Positions 53,554 to 63,480 of a stretch of DNA of 64,000 bases are shown piece by piece; positions within the stretch are counted from its first letter, which is position 1; each line of letters begins with the position of its first letter. A model generated the notes under the pieces. It saw only the letters and a program-made list of their open reading frames with translations, was not told where the DNA came from and did not search any database. Both the position numbers and the translations under genes were made by a program. Source of the DNA: Devosia ginsengisoli (GTDB taxonomy: Bacteria > Pseudomonadota > Alphaproteobacteria > Rhizobiales > Devosiaceae). The stretch lies in the NCBI RefSeq assembly GCF_007859655.1, contig NZ_CP042304.1, positions 3,350,501 through 3,414,500 on the forward strand, read 5' to 3'.

Positions 53554-56258
53554 ATGGATCAGTCGCCCATCGAACCCGCGCAGACCCCGGCCCTGACGCC
53601 GATGATGGCGCAGTATTTCGAGATCAAGGCGGTCAATCCCGGCTATCTGCTGTTCTATCGCATGGGCGATTTCTACGAGCTGTTCTTCGAGGATGCCGAG
53701 ATCGCCAGCGCCGCTCTGGGCATCGTGCTCACCAAGCGCGGCAAGCATCTGGGCGAGGATATCCAGATGTGTGGCGTGCCCATCCACGCCGCCAACGACT
53801 ATCTCAACAAGCTGATCAAGCTCGGCCACCGCGTCGCCATCTGCGAGCAGGTGGAGGACCCCAAGGAAGCCAGAAGCGCGGCGCCAAATCGGTGGTGAAG
53901 CGCGACGTGGTTCGTCTCATCACCGCGGGCACGCTGACCGAGGATGATCACCTCGATGCCCGCGCCTCCAACTTCCTCGCCGCCCTGGCCATGGTGCGCC
54001 ATGGCGAAACCGATTTCGCTTTGGCCTGGGCCGATGTCTCGACCGGCGAGACCTTTACCGCCGACCTCTCGGCCGAACAGCTCCAGGACGAACTGGCCCG
54101 CATCGATCCGGCCGAATTGCTGCTGACCGAGGCGACGCGCGCGGCCCTGGTCGAGCGGCATCTTTTCGCCCCGGCCTGGGCCGCCATCACCCATACGGCG
54201 CCATCGGAGAGCTTCGACAGCGAAACGGCGACAGCGGGCCTGCGCGCCGCCTTTCCCGATAGCGCCTTCGACCCCACATCGCTGTCCCGCGCCGCGCGGG
54301 CAGCTCTGGGCGCGGTAGTGGCCTATGTCAGCGAAAGCCAGAAGGGCGTCGGCGTGGCCCTGCGCGCGCCTTTGGCCGATACCGCGACCCGCCGCATGGC
54401 CATCGACCAGGCGACCCGCGCCAGCCTCGAACTGCACCAGACCCAGCGTGGCCAGGTCAGGGGTTCGCTGCGCCAGGTGATCGACCTGACAGTCACCGCC
54501 CCCGGCTCCCGTCTGCTCTCGGCAAGGCTGGCAGCCCCGCTTGCCGACGCCACCGGTATCAATGAGCGTCTCGACGCGGTGGGCCTCCTCGCCAATGACA
54601 CCTTGCTGACCGGCCGCCTGCGCGCCGATCTCAAGGCGGTGCCCGACCTGGCCCGCGCTTTGACCCGGTTGGCGCTCGACCGCGGCGGCCCGCGCGACCT
54701 CGCCGCCATCGGCAAGGCCGTTTCCGCCGCCTCGGCGCTATCAGGCCACTTTGCCCGCCTCGATGATGTCCCCGCAGTGCTAGCCCGCCTCGCGACAACG
54801 CTGGCCGCTGCCCCGATGCCGCTGGCGTCCGAACTGGCGCTGGCGCTGGATGACGAATTGCCGCTTATGAGCCGCGACGGCGGCTTCGTGCGCAAGGGCT
54901 ACGACCAGGCGCTGGACGACGAGCGGGCACTGGCCAGCGAGACCCGCGCCGTCGTCGCCGCCCTGCAGGCCCGCCTCATTGAGGAAACCGACGTTCGTTC
55001 CCTCAAAATCCGGCACAATGGCGTGCTCGGCTATTTCGTCGAAGTGCCGGCCGCGCATGGCACCCGCCTGCTCGAAGAGCCGCATCGCCAAAACTTCATC
55101 CATCGCCAGACGCTGGCCAATGCCATGCGCTTCACCACGACCGAACTGGCCGATCTCGAAGGCCGCATTGCCCGCGCGCATGAGGCGGCGCTGGAAATCG
55201 AGCTCAAGGTCTTTGCCAGCCTGCGCTATGACGTGTTGAGCCGCACCGCCGACCTGCGCATCCTGGCCGATGCCCTGGCCGAACTCGATGTGACCACGGC
55301 CCTCGCCCATCTCGCCGCCACCCGCGCCTACACCCGCCCAGAAATCGACGACTCCCTGGCTTTTGCCATCGAGGGCGGCCGCCATCCCGTCGTGGAAGAC
55401 ATGGTCTCCGCCGAGGGCCAGAGCTTCGTCGCCAACGACGCCGACCTCTCGGGCGACGACGCCATTGGCGGCGGGCGGCTCTGGCTGGTCACCGGCCCCA
55501 ATATGGGCGGTAAATCCACCTTCCTGCGGCAGAATGCCTTGATCGCGATCATGGCGCAGATGGGCTCTTTCGTGCCGGCAAACTCGGCCCATATCGGCGT
55601 CGTCGACCGCGTCTTCTCCCGCGTCGGCGCCAGCGACGACATCGCCCATGGCCGCTCGACCTTCATGGTCGAAATGGTCGAAACATCGGCCATCCTCAAT
55701 CGCGCCACGCGGCGGAGCCTTGTCGTGCTCGACGAAATCGGCCGCGGCACCGCCACCTTCGATGGCCTGTCCATCGCCTGGGCGGCCGTCGAAGCCCTGC
55801 ACGAAACCACCGGCTGCCGGGCCCTTTTCGCCACCCATTTCCACGAACTGACCAGCCTCGCCAAGACGCTCAGCCGCGTTTCCAACGTCACCATGAAGGT
55901 GCGCGAATGGGAGGGCGAGGTGGTCTTCCTGCACGAAGTGGGTTCGGGCGCCGCCGACCGCTCCTATGGCATCCAGGTGGCGCGGCTGGCCGGCCTGCCC
56001 GAGCCGGTGCTGGCGCGGGCGCGGCAGGTGCTTGACGTGCTCGAGCAGCGCTCGGCGGGCACGGCCTCTTCCAGCCAGAAGGCCAGCGTGCTAGACGATC
56101 TGCCACTTTTCGCCCATCAGCCGCCCTCCCGGCCGGTGGGGCCGGACCCCGTACATCTGGCGCTCGACGCCGTTCGACCCGACGAGATGACCCCCAAACA
56201 AGCGATCGAAGCGCTCTACGAGTTGAAGAAAATCCGCGATGACGCTCGCCGAAGCTGA
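53554..56258 (+). pseudogene. mutS: MutS, DNA mismatch repair ATPase, frame break near residue 107
   Basis: MutS binds mispairs through the FYE motif ([11 protein letters not shown] at about residue 50) and has the P-loop TGPNMGGKSTFLRQ and the ABC-type signature SRVGASDDIAHGRSTFMVEM. After EDPKEA the frame is lost at 53871-53876 (GCCAGAAG, expected GCCAAGAAG). The intact downstream frame continues at [20 protein letters not shown] to 56258. Adding one A restores 901 residues. The 3' end overlaps glnD by 20 bp. Confidence 0.88.
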
Positions 56259-59031
56259 GGCAAAGCCGCGCAAACCGCTCTTCTCGCTCAAGCCAGCCGA
56301 GGTCATTCTCGGCGAGCTCGATGCCGCGATCGGTGAAGCAGCGCCCAAATCCGCCGCCGCGCGCGCTGCCGTATTGGCCCATATCCGCCAGACCCTGGCC
56401 GAGGCGCGCCGCGGGGCCGAGGCCGAACTGCTGGCCTCGGGCAAGGGCACGCGCTGCGCGCAGAACCTGTCCAATGCGCAGGACGAGATCATCGCCGCCG
56501 TGCATCTCTTCGCGACGCGCCGGGTCTATCCGGTCGACAACCCCTCCGGCGCCGAGGCTATCGCGCTCTCCGCCGTCGGCGGCTATGGCCGCGGCACGCT
56601 GGCGCCGGGCTCGGACATCGACCTGCTGTTCATCCTACCCTACAAGCAGACGCCCTGGGGCGAGCAGGTCACCGAATATATCCTCTATATGCTGTGGGAC
56701 CTCGGCCAGAAGGTTGGCCATGCCGTGCGCTCGGTGGATGAATGTATCCGCATGGCCCGCGCCGACATGACGGTGCGCACCGCCACGCTCGAAGCGCGTT
56801 TCCTCACCGGCGACCGTACGCTGTTCGACCAGATGGTGCAGCGTTTCGAAGCCGAGATCATGCCCAAAACCGGCCCCGAATTCATCGCCGCCAAGATGGC
56901 CGAGCGCGACGAGCGCCACAAATTGATGGGCAATACCCGCTATGTGGTCGAGCCCAATATCAAGGACGGCAAAGGTGGCTTGCGCGACCTCAATACGCTG
57001 TTCTGGATCGGCAAATATTTCTACCAGGTCAAGACATCACACGAACTGGTCGGCAAGGGCGTGCTGTCAGCCGCCGAATATCGCCTCTTCTCCCGCGCCG
57101 AGGATTTTTTGTGGGCGGTGCGCTGTCACCTGCATTTCGTCACCGGTCGTGCCGAGGAAAAGCTGACTTTCGACATGCAGCCCGAGCTGGCCCAGCGCAT
57201 GGGCTATGCCCAGCGCGTCGGCATGCTGGGCGTCGAACGCTTCATGAAGCGCTATTTCCTCGTCGCCAAGGATGTGGGCGATTTGACCCGCATCATCTGC
57301 GCCAGCCTCGAATTCAACCACGCCAAGGATATGGACCTGGTCGGCCGCGTGCTGGCCCCGTTCCGCTCGGGGCGCAGCCGCATTAAGGGCGAAACGGATT
57401 TCGTGCTCGATACCGGGCGGCTCAATCTGGCCAGCCCCGACGTATTCGAAAAGGACCCGGTCAATCTCATCCGCATGTTCCTGGTGGCCGGGCGCGAGGA
57501 ACTGCTGTTCCACCCCGACGCCATCAAGGTCATCACCCGCTCGCTGCGGCTGATCGACAACAGGCTGCGCAGCGACCCCAAGGCCAACGAGCATTTCCTC
57601 ACCATTCTGACCGCGCCGCAATCGGTCGAGCGCATCCTGCGGCAGATGAACGAGAGCGGCGTATTGGGCAAGTTCGTGCCCGATTTCGGCAAGATCGTCG
57701 CGCTGATGCAGTTCAACATGTACCACCACTATACGGTGGACGAGCACCTGATCCGCTCGGTCGGCGTCATGGCCGATATTGCCAATGGCGGCCTGCGCAA
57801 CGACCTGCCGCTGACCCATGAATTGCTGCCCCAGCTCAATGACACGCGCCTCATCTATGTCGCGCTGTTCCTGCACGACATCGCCAAGGGCCGCCCGGAA
57901 GATCATTCCATTGCCGGCGCCCGCATCGCCCGAAAACTCTGTCCCCGCTTCGGTCTCTCCCCCGCCGAAACCGACACCGTCTCCTGGCTCATCGAATATC
58001 ACCTGCTGATGAGCGAGATCGCCCAGGCCCGCGATATCCAGGACCCCGAAACCGCCAAGGCCTTTGCCGATGTGGTGCAATCGCCCCAGCGCCTGGCCTT
58101 GCTGATGATCCTCACCGCCTGCGATATTCGCGCGGTCGGTCCGGGCGTCTGGACCGGCTGGAAGGGCAGCCTGCTGCGCGCGCTCTACTACGCCACCGAG
58201 CCCCTGCTCTCAGGCGGCCACAGCCAGGTCACCCAGTCCGACCGCATCCACGAAGCCCGTCGCGCGCTGGCCCAGGCGCTTGCGGCCTGGCCCCCGGCCG
58301 AGGTCGACGCCTATATCAACAGGCACTACGATCATTACTGGCTGCGTGCCGAGCCCGAATTGCAGGTCGAGCACGCCCGCATGATCCGCCAGGCCGACCA
58401 GACCGGCGAGAACTTTGCCGGCTCCATCAGGGTCAAGGCCTTTGAGGGCATTACCGAAGTCAGCTTCTATACGCCCGACCACCCGCGCCTGCTCTCGCTG
58501 ATCGCCGGCGCCTGCACCATGCAGGATACGTCCATCATCGGGGCGCAGATCTTTTCCACCCGCGATGGCCATGCCCTCGATACCTTCCGCCTGCGCCGCT
58601 CCTTCACCTCGGACGAGGACGAAAAGGTCCGCGCCACCCGCATCATCGATACGGTCAAACAATTGCTGCAGGGCAAGCGGCAGATCCTCATCGATCTGGG
58701 CAAGGAAAGCCGCCACAACAAGCGCCTGCGCCCCTTTGCCGTGCCCTCGCAGGTCACCGTGTCCAATGCGCTATCGGAAAAATTCACCGTCATCGAGGTC
58801 AGCGGGCTCGACCGCATGGGGCTGCTTCACGCGCTCACCCGCCAGATTTCCGACCTCAACCTCACCATCGGTTCGGCCCATATCGGCACCTATGGCGAAA
58901 AGGCGGTGGACGTCTTCTACATCACCGATCTCACCGGCCAGAAGATCACCTCCAAGCCCCGCCAGCGGAAAATCCACGACGCGCTGATGGGCGTGTTCCA
59001 CCCGCAGGGCGAGAAGGTGGCCAATGGGTAG
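56239..59031 (+). CDS. glnD: GlnD, PII uridylyltransferase/uridylyl-removing enzyme
   Basis: Senses nitrogen status and modifies PII proteins. 930 residues. An N-terminal nucleotidyltransferase domain (GGYGRGTLAPGSDIDLLFI at about residue 115) is followed by the HD domain (LFLHDIAKGRPEDHS at about residue 550) and two C-terminal ACT domains (VSFYTPDHPRLLSLIAGAC and IEVSGLDRMGLLHALTRQIS). The mutS-glnD-murJ order is conserved in Rhizobiales. Confidence 0.96.
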   Translation: MTLAEAEAKPRKPLFSLKPAEVILGELDAAIGEAAPKSAAARAAVLAHIRQTLAEARRGAEAELLASGKGTRCAQNLSNAQDEIIAAVHLFATRRVYPVDNPSGAEAIALSAVGGYGRGTLAPGSDIDLLFILPYKQTPWGEQVTEYILYMLWDLGQKVGHAVRSVDECIRMARADMTVRTATLEARFLTGDRTLFDQMVQRFEAEIMPKTGPEFIAAKMAERDERHKLMGNTRYVVEPNIKDGKGGLRDLNTLFWIGKYFYQVKTSHELVGKGVLSAAEYRLFSRAEDFLWAVRCHLHFVTGRAEEKLTFDMQPELAQRMGYAQRVGMLGVERFMKRYFLVAKDVGDLTRIICASLEFNHAKDMDLVGRVLAPFRSGRSRIKGETDFVLDTGRLNLASPDVFEKDPVNLIRMFLVAGREELLFHPDAIKVITRSLRLIDNRLRSDPKANEHFLTILTAPQSVERILRQMNESGVLGKFVPDFGKIVALMQFNMYHHYTVDEHLIRSVGVMADIANGGLRNDLPLTHELLPQLNDTRLIYVALFLHDIAKGRPEDHSIAGARIARKLCPRFGLSPAETDTVSWLIEYHLLMSEIAQARDIQDPETAKAFADVVQSPQRLALLMILTACDIRAVGPGVWTGWKGSLLRALYYATEPLLSGGHSQVTQSDRIHEARRALAQALAAWPPAEVDAYINRHYDHYWLRAEPELQVEHARMIRQADQTGENFAGSIRVKAFEGITEVSFYTPDHPRLLSLIAGACTMQDTSIIGAQIFSTRDGHALDTFRLRRSFTSDEDEKVRATRIIDTVKQLLQGKRQILIDLGKESRHNKRLRPFAVPSQVTVSNALSEKFTVIEVSGLDRMGLLHALTRQISDLNLTIGSAHIGTYGEKAVDVFYITDLTGQKITSKPRQRKIHDALMGVFHPQGEKVANG

Positions 59032-59065
59032 GCTGTTTGGCCCCCCTGAACGTGCGGTTCCATCG

Positions 59066-59190
59066 CCTCCCTCCCCCTTGAGGGGAGGGATCGAGGGTGG
59101 GGGTGTCGGACTATCGGCATACCCCGAATACCGCGTGTGCAGCGCTCTCGACACCCCCACCCCTAACCCCTCCCCTCAAGGGGGAGGGGA
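59066..59190. repeat. Family B GC-rich palindromic repeat
   Basis: CTCCCTCCCCCTTGAGGGG at the left and CCTCCCCTCAAGGGGGAGGG at the right. It ends 4 bp before the murJ ATG and covers the position of its ribosome site. Confidence 0.8.
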
Positions 59191-59193
59191 ATC

Positions 59194-60756
59194 ATGAGCC
59201 TCTACCGCAATTTCCTCTCCGTTGGAGGCCTCACCCTCATCTCCCGCGTCGCCGGCTTCGTCCGCGATGCGCTGATGGCGGCCGTGCTCGGCACCGGTCC
59301 GGCGGCCGATGCTTTCTTCGCGGCATTCCGTTTTCCCAACCTGTTCCGGCGCCTCTTTGCCGAAGGCGCCTTCAACACCGCCTTCGTGCCGCTTTTCTCG
59401 GGCGCGCTGGAGCAGCAGGGCCGCGACGGCGCGCTCGACCTGGCCTCGCGCATCATGGCCTGGCTGGTCGCCATGCTGGTCGGCGTGACGATCCTTGCGG
59501 AAATCTTCATGCCGCAGATCATGATCGCCTTCGTCCCCGGCTTCATCGACGACAAGGAAAAATTCGATCTCACCGTGCTGCTGACGCGGATCATGTTCCC
59601 TTACCTGGCCTGTATGTCGCTGATGGCCGCCTATGGCGCTATCCTCAATTCGCTTGGCCGCTTCTTTGCCGCCGCCTTCGCCCCGGTCATTCTCAACCTG
59701 GTCAATATCGCCGCCATGATCCCGCTGGTGACCTTCTGGGTCATGGATCCGGCGGGCTCGGCCATGTGGGTGTCCGTCGCCACCATGGCGGGCGGTCTGG
59801 CGCAACTGGCTTTGGTCTATGGCGCCATCCGCCGGGCGAATTTCGTGCCGGCTCTGCGCCTGCCCCGTCTCGATCCGGAAGTGCGCCGCTTCTGGGTGCT
59901 GGCCGTACCGGCCATCCTCACCGGCGGCATTACCCAGATCAATATCTTCGTCGGCACCATCATCGCCTCGGGCGCCGACAATGCCATTTCCATCCTCAAT
60001 TATGCTGATCGGCTCTACCAGCTGCCGCTCGGCATTATCGGCATTGCCATCGGCACGGTGCTGCTGCCCGAGCTTTCCCGCCATCTCAAGGGCAACCGTG
60101 AGGCCGAAGCCCGCGCTACGCAGGACCAGTCATTGCTGGCCGCCATGCTGCTTTCCATGCCAGCCGCCACCGCACTCATTGCCATGGCCGAGCCCATCGT
60201 GCGCGTGCTGTTCGAGCGCGGCGCCTTCGACGCGCTGGCCACTACCCAGACCGCGCAGGCGCTGATCGCCTTTGCCACCGGCCTGCCCGCCTATGTGCTG
60301 ATCCGCGTGCTGCAGCCGGGCTATTTCGCCCGCGAGGATACGGTGACGCCCACCGTCTTTGCCGGCATTTCGGTGGTGGCCAATATCGCCCTGTCGCTGC
60401 TGCTGTTCCCCAGCCTCGTCCATGTCGGCATTGCCATCGCCACCTCGGTTTCGGCCTGGCTCAATGCCGTGCTGCTGGCCCTGTTCCTGGCGCGGCGCGG
60501 CCATTTTGCCCTGACCGGTGCCGAATGGCGCAAGCACGGCCTCATCATCGCCATCAGCGCCATCATGGGGGGAGCGCTCTATCTTCTGGTCGAGCGCGGC
60601 GCCAGCCACTTCGCCAGCGGCGCACCCCTTTGGCTTCAAGCCGGCCTCTTGGCCGTACTCGTCGTCTTCGGCATGGCCACCTATTTCACCTTGGTCCACG
60701 TCACCGGCGCCCAGAAGCTGGACCTGCTGCTCAGGCGGCTGCGGCGCTCCAAGTAG
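59194..60756 (+). CDS. murJ: MurJ/MviN, lipid II flippase
   Basis: Flips lipid II for peptidoglycan synthesis. 520 residues with about 14 membrane helices. TLISRVAGFVRDALMAAVLG and FAAFRFPNLFRRLFAEGAFN are family signatures, and Arg residues in the first helices match the central cavity. The ATG lies directly after a family B repeat, with GGGGGAGGGG serving as a strong ribosome site. Confidence 0.96.
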   Translation: MSLYRNFLSVGGLTLISRVAGFVRDALMAAVLGTGPAADAFFAAFRFPNLFRRLFAEGAFNTAFVPLFSGALEQQGRDGALDLASRIMAWLVAMLVGVTILAEIFMPQIMIAFVPGFIDDKEKFDLTVLLTRIMFPYLACMSLMAAYGAILNSLGRFFAAAFAPVILNLVNIAAMIPLVTFWVMDPAGSAMWVSVATMAGGLAQLALVYGAIRRANFVPALRLPRLDPEVRRFWVLAVPAILTGGITQINIFVGTIIASGADNAISILNYADRLYQLPLGIIGIAIGTVLLPELSRHLKGNREAEARATQDQSLLAAMLLSMPAATALIAMAEPIVRVLFERGAFDALATTQTAQALIAFATGLPAYVLIRVLQPGYFAREDTVTPTVFAGISVVANIALSLLLFPSLVHVGIAIATSVSAWLNAVLLALFLARRGHFALTGAEWRKHGLIIAISAIMGGALYLLVERGASHFASGAPLWLQAGLLAVLVVFGMATYFTLVHVTGAQKLDLLLRRLRRSK

Positions 60757-60847
60757 ACCTCATCCTGAGCCTGTCGAAGGACGAGGTCGTGGCACCCAAG
60801 CCTCCACTCACTCGACCCCGTGGTTCGACAAGCTCACCATGAGGTCT
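60756..60847. repeat. Family C (REP-like) intergenic repeat pair
   Basis: GACCTCATCCTGAGCCTGTC at the left and the inverted TTCGACAAGCTCACCATGAG at the right, between murJ and trpS. Confidence 0.85.
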
Positions 60848-60918
60848 TTGAGAAGACGGTTTCAAACCGGGTCTTTCAGCGATAGAAGTTCGCGACTATC
60901 GCGAATATCGGGCATCCT

Positions 60919-61959
60919 ATGACCTTCACCAATCGTGTGTTTTCCGGCATCCAGCCTTCGGGCGACCTGCATCTGGGCAATTATCTCGGCGCTATCAGGC
61001 GCTTCGTGCCGCTGCAGGATACGCATGACTGCATCTATTGCGTCGTCGACATGCATGCCATCACGGTCTGGCAGGACCCGGATGACCTGCGCCGCGCCAC
61101 CCGCGAAGTGGCCGCCGCCTATGTCGCTGCCGGCATCGACCCCAAGCGGGCGATCATCTTCAACCAGTCCCAGGTCATGCAGCATGCCGAACTGGCCTGG
61201 ATATTCAACTGCGTCGCCCGCATCGGCTGGATGAACCGGATGACCCAGTTCAAGGACAAGGCCGGCAAGAATTCGGAAAATGTCTCGCTGGGCCTCTTGG
61301 CCTATCCGAGCCTGATGGCGGCCGACATCCTGCTCTACAAGGCCACCCATGTGCCTGTCGGCGACGACCAGAAGCAGCATCTGGAACTGACGCGCGACAT
61401 CGCCGCCAAGTTCAACAATGACTATGCCGCTTCCATCGCAGCGCAAAATGTCGGGCAGGATGACGGGAGCTTCTTCCCCATCACAGAGCCGCTGATTGCC
61501 GGCCCCGCCACCCGCATCATGAGCCTGCGCGACGGCACCAAGAAGATGAGCAAGTCGGACCCGTCCGACCAGTCGCGCATCTCCCTGCTCGACAATGCCG
61601 ATGGCATTGCCAAGAAGATCAAGAAGGCCACTACCGATCCCGAGCCCCTGCCCGAGACCGTGGAGGGCCTGGCCGGGCGGCCCGAAGCCGACAATCTTGT
61701 CGGCATCTATGCCGCACTGTCGGACCAGAGCAAAACCCAGGTCATCGCCGAATTCGGCGGCAAGGGTTGGGGCACGTTCAAGCCGGCTTTGGCCGACCTG
61801 GCCGTCTCGGTGCTTGGCCCCATGGGCGAGGAAATGCGCCGGCTGGTCGAGGACACGACGACGATCGACGCCATCCTGCGCGACGGCGCCGAGCGCGCGC
61901 GTGCGCTGGCAGAGGCGACAATGGTCGATGTCCGCTCTATTGTCGGCTTCATCCGCTAA
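60919..61959 (+). CDS. trpS: TrpS, tryptophanyl-tRNA synthetase
   Basis: Class I aminoacyl-tRNA synthetase, 346 residues. The HIGH-type motif is in [18 protein letters not shown] and the KMSKS loop in [29 protein letters not shown] marks the tRNA-binding region. Located between murJ and a universal stress protein. Confidence 0.97.
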   Translation: MTFTNRVFSGIQPSGDLHLGNYLGAIRRFVPLQDTHDCIYCVVDMHAITVWQDPDDLRRATREVAAAYVAAGIDPKRAIIFNQSQVMQHAELAWIFNCVARIGWMNRMTQFKDKAGKNSENVSLGLLAYPSLMAADILLYKATHVPVGDDQKQHLELTRDIAAKFNNDYAASIAAQNVGQDDGSFFPITEPLIAGPATRIMSLRDGTKKMSKSDPSDQSRISLLDNADGIAKKIKKATTDPEPLPETVEGLAGRPEADNLVGIYAALSDQSKTQVIAEFGGKGWGTFKPALADLAVSVLGPMGEEMRRLVEDTTTIDAILRDGAERARALAEATMVDVRSIVGFIR

Positions 61960-62035
61960 AAAGCGTTTCAGGAAAAGTGCAGCGCGGGTTTTCCGCCCGG
62001 AAACGCGACAAAGAGACAAAACCAAGGGGGCGCGC

Positions 62036-62509
62036 ATGGTTTCCCAGACCGAATACAAGCGCAAATTCCTCGTCGTCATCGACGAGACGCCCGAATGCGA
62101 ACGGGCGCTGACCTTCGCGGCTTACCGTGTGAAGCGCACGGGCGGCACCGTGGTGCTGATGAGCGTCATCCAGAAGCCCGAATTCATCGGCCTGGGGGTC
62201 GAGGATGTGCTGCGCGCCGAAGCCGTCGAGGAAGCCGAGCGCAATCTCGACGCCCGCCTCGTCCGCATCCGCGACATCGGCGAAGTCCGCAGCGAATCGG
62301 TGATCCGCGAGGGCAGTGCCGCCGAGGAAATCGAGCGTGTCATCGACCAGGACCGCGACATCGCCATCCTGGTGCTGGCCGCCTCCACTTCCGGCGAAGG
62401 CCCCGGCCCGCTGGTCATGCATTTCGCCAGCCGCGCCAACGCCCTGCCCATCCCGCTGACCATCGTGCCCGGCCGCATGAGCGACGAGGAGATCATCGCC
62501 ATCTGCTGA
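62036..62509 (+). CDS. Universal stress protein (UspA family)
   Basis: 157 residues. FLVVIDETPECERALTFAAY at the start and ILVLAASTSGEGPGPLVMHF with the G-x2-G-x9-like ATP-binding loop. The ATP-binding pattern is partly kept (SGEGPG), so binding is uncertain. A short gap after trpS and the nfuA promoter beyond suggest independent control. Role in stress tolerance is inferred from the family. Confidence 0.85.
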   Translation: MVSQTEYKRKFLVVIDETPECERALTFAAYRVKRTGGTVVLMSVIQKPEFIGLGVEDVLRAEAVEEAERNLDARLVRIRDIGEVRSESVIREGSAAEEIERVIDQDRDIAILVLAASTSGEGPGPLVMHFASRANALPIPLTIVPGRMSDEEIIAIC

Positions 62510-62549
62510 GCGTGCGGTGGGTCGCACGAAGGCATTATTCCAACTGCGC

Positions 62550-62633
62550 GTCATCCTCGGGCTTGACCCGAGGACACTTCACTTACCCCGCGGCCCGCAA
62601 GTGTAGAGCCCTCGGGTCAAGCCCGAGGGTGAC
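62550..62633. repeat. Family A palindromic intergenic repeat
   Basis: GTCATCCTCGGGCTTGACCC at the left and the inverse CAAGCCCGAGGGTGAC at the right; between usp and nfuA. Confidence 0.8.
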
Positions 62634-62728
62634 GGCCGGTGAGTGACGGCTTGGGATGAGGAAGCATCGGCCTGACGCATACCCCTCCTCCGCTCATCCC
62701 CCCTTGCATCCTGAGCGCAAAAGTCTAT

Positions 62729-62745
62729 TTTAGAAGCGTTCTAAT
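62729..62745. promoter_or_regulatory. Irr-type iron control element upstream of nfuA
   Basis: TTTAGAA-GCG-TTCTAAT matches the alphaproteobacterial Irr/ICE palindrome TTTAGAA-N3-TTCTAAA with one mismatch. It lies 22 bp before the nfuA ATG, where a bound protein would block transcription. Irr acts mainly in iron shortage. Confidence 0.6.
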
Positions 62746-62766
62746 CGTAAAATCGCAGGCGCCCCG

Positions 62767-63333
62767 ATGTTCATCCAGACCGAAGCCACGCCCAACCCAG
62801 CGACCCTCAAATTCCTGCCGGGGCGCGATGTGCTGGTCGGCGAACCGCGCGATTTCCGTAGCGTCGAAGCATCGGGCAGTTCCCCGCTGGCCCAAGGCCT
62901 GTTCGGTATTTCCGGCGTCACCGGCGTCTTCCTCGGTTCCGACTTCATCTCGGTGACCAAGGACGATACCAACTGGGCCCATATCAAGCCGGCCATTCTC
63001 GGCGTCATCATGGACCATTTCCTGTCCGGCAAGCCTGTCATAGTCGAGGGTGGCGTGGATGTCGCCAATTTCGACGAGGTTGATGAATTCTTCGAGGAAG
63101 AAGACAGCGAGACCGTCGAAGTCATCAAGGAATTACTGGCTACCCGCGTCCGTCCGGCCGTGGCCATGGATGGCGGCGACATCACCTTCAAGGGTTTTAA
63201 GGAAGGCACGGTCTTCCTGCACATGCAGGGCGCCTGCTCCGGCTGCCCCTCCTCGACCGCCACGCTCAAGAGCGGCATCGAAAACCTGCTCCGCCACTTC
63301 GTGCCGGGCGTCGAGGCCGTTCAGCAGGTTTAG
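62767..63333 (+). CDS. nfuA: NfuA-type iron-sulfur carrier (NifU-like)
   Basis: 188 residues: an N-terminal Nfu_N domain (IQTEATPNPATLKFLPGRDV) and a C-terminal NifU domain with the cluster-binding CSGCPSSTATLKSGIENLL. Carries Fe4S4 clusters to target proteins. The candidate Irr box upstream ties it to iron control. Two hairpins follow, the second with a T-run. Confidence 0.95.
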   Translation: MFIQTEATPNPATLKFLPGRDVLVGEPRDFRSVEASGSSPLAQGLFGISGVTGVFLGSDFISVTKDDTNWAHIKPAILGVIMDHFLSGKPVIVEGGVDVANFDEVDEFFEEEDSETVEVIKELLATRVRPAVAMDGGDITFKGFKEGTVFLHMQGACSGCPSSTATLKSGIENLLRHFVPGVEAVQQV

Positions 63334-63347
63334 GAACGGCCGCAGGC

Positions 63348-63372
63348 AAAATCGCTCCGGTGGAGCGATTTT
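63348..63372 (+). terminator. First hairpin after nfuA
   Basis: AAAATCGCTCC and GGAGCGATTTT form a perfect 11-bp stem with a 3-base loop. The 3' arm ends in TTTT, so it resembles an intrinsic terminator. Confidence 0.7.
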
Positions 63373-63438
63373 AGTGACTAAAGCCATGAGGGCTATGCCC
63401 CGAATGGCCCCTGAGCGACATCAGTTAAGCAGCAAGCC

Positions 63439-63475
63439 AAGGGTCTGGAGAGCAATCTCCGGACCCTTAGTTTTT
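63439..63475 (+). terminator. Second hairpin after nfuA, strong Rho-independent terminator
   Basis: AAGGGTCTGGAGA, a GCAA loop and TCTCCGGACCCTT form a 13-bp stem (one G-U pair) followed by AGTTTTT. Confidence 0.85.
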
Positions 63476-63480
63476 GGGAT

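Noticed and set aside
54780..55934. Long antisense frame over mutS
   Set aside because: No motif or ribosome site; opposite the MutS core and clamp domains.
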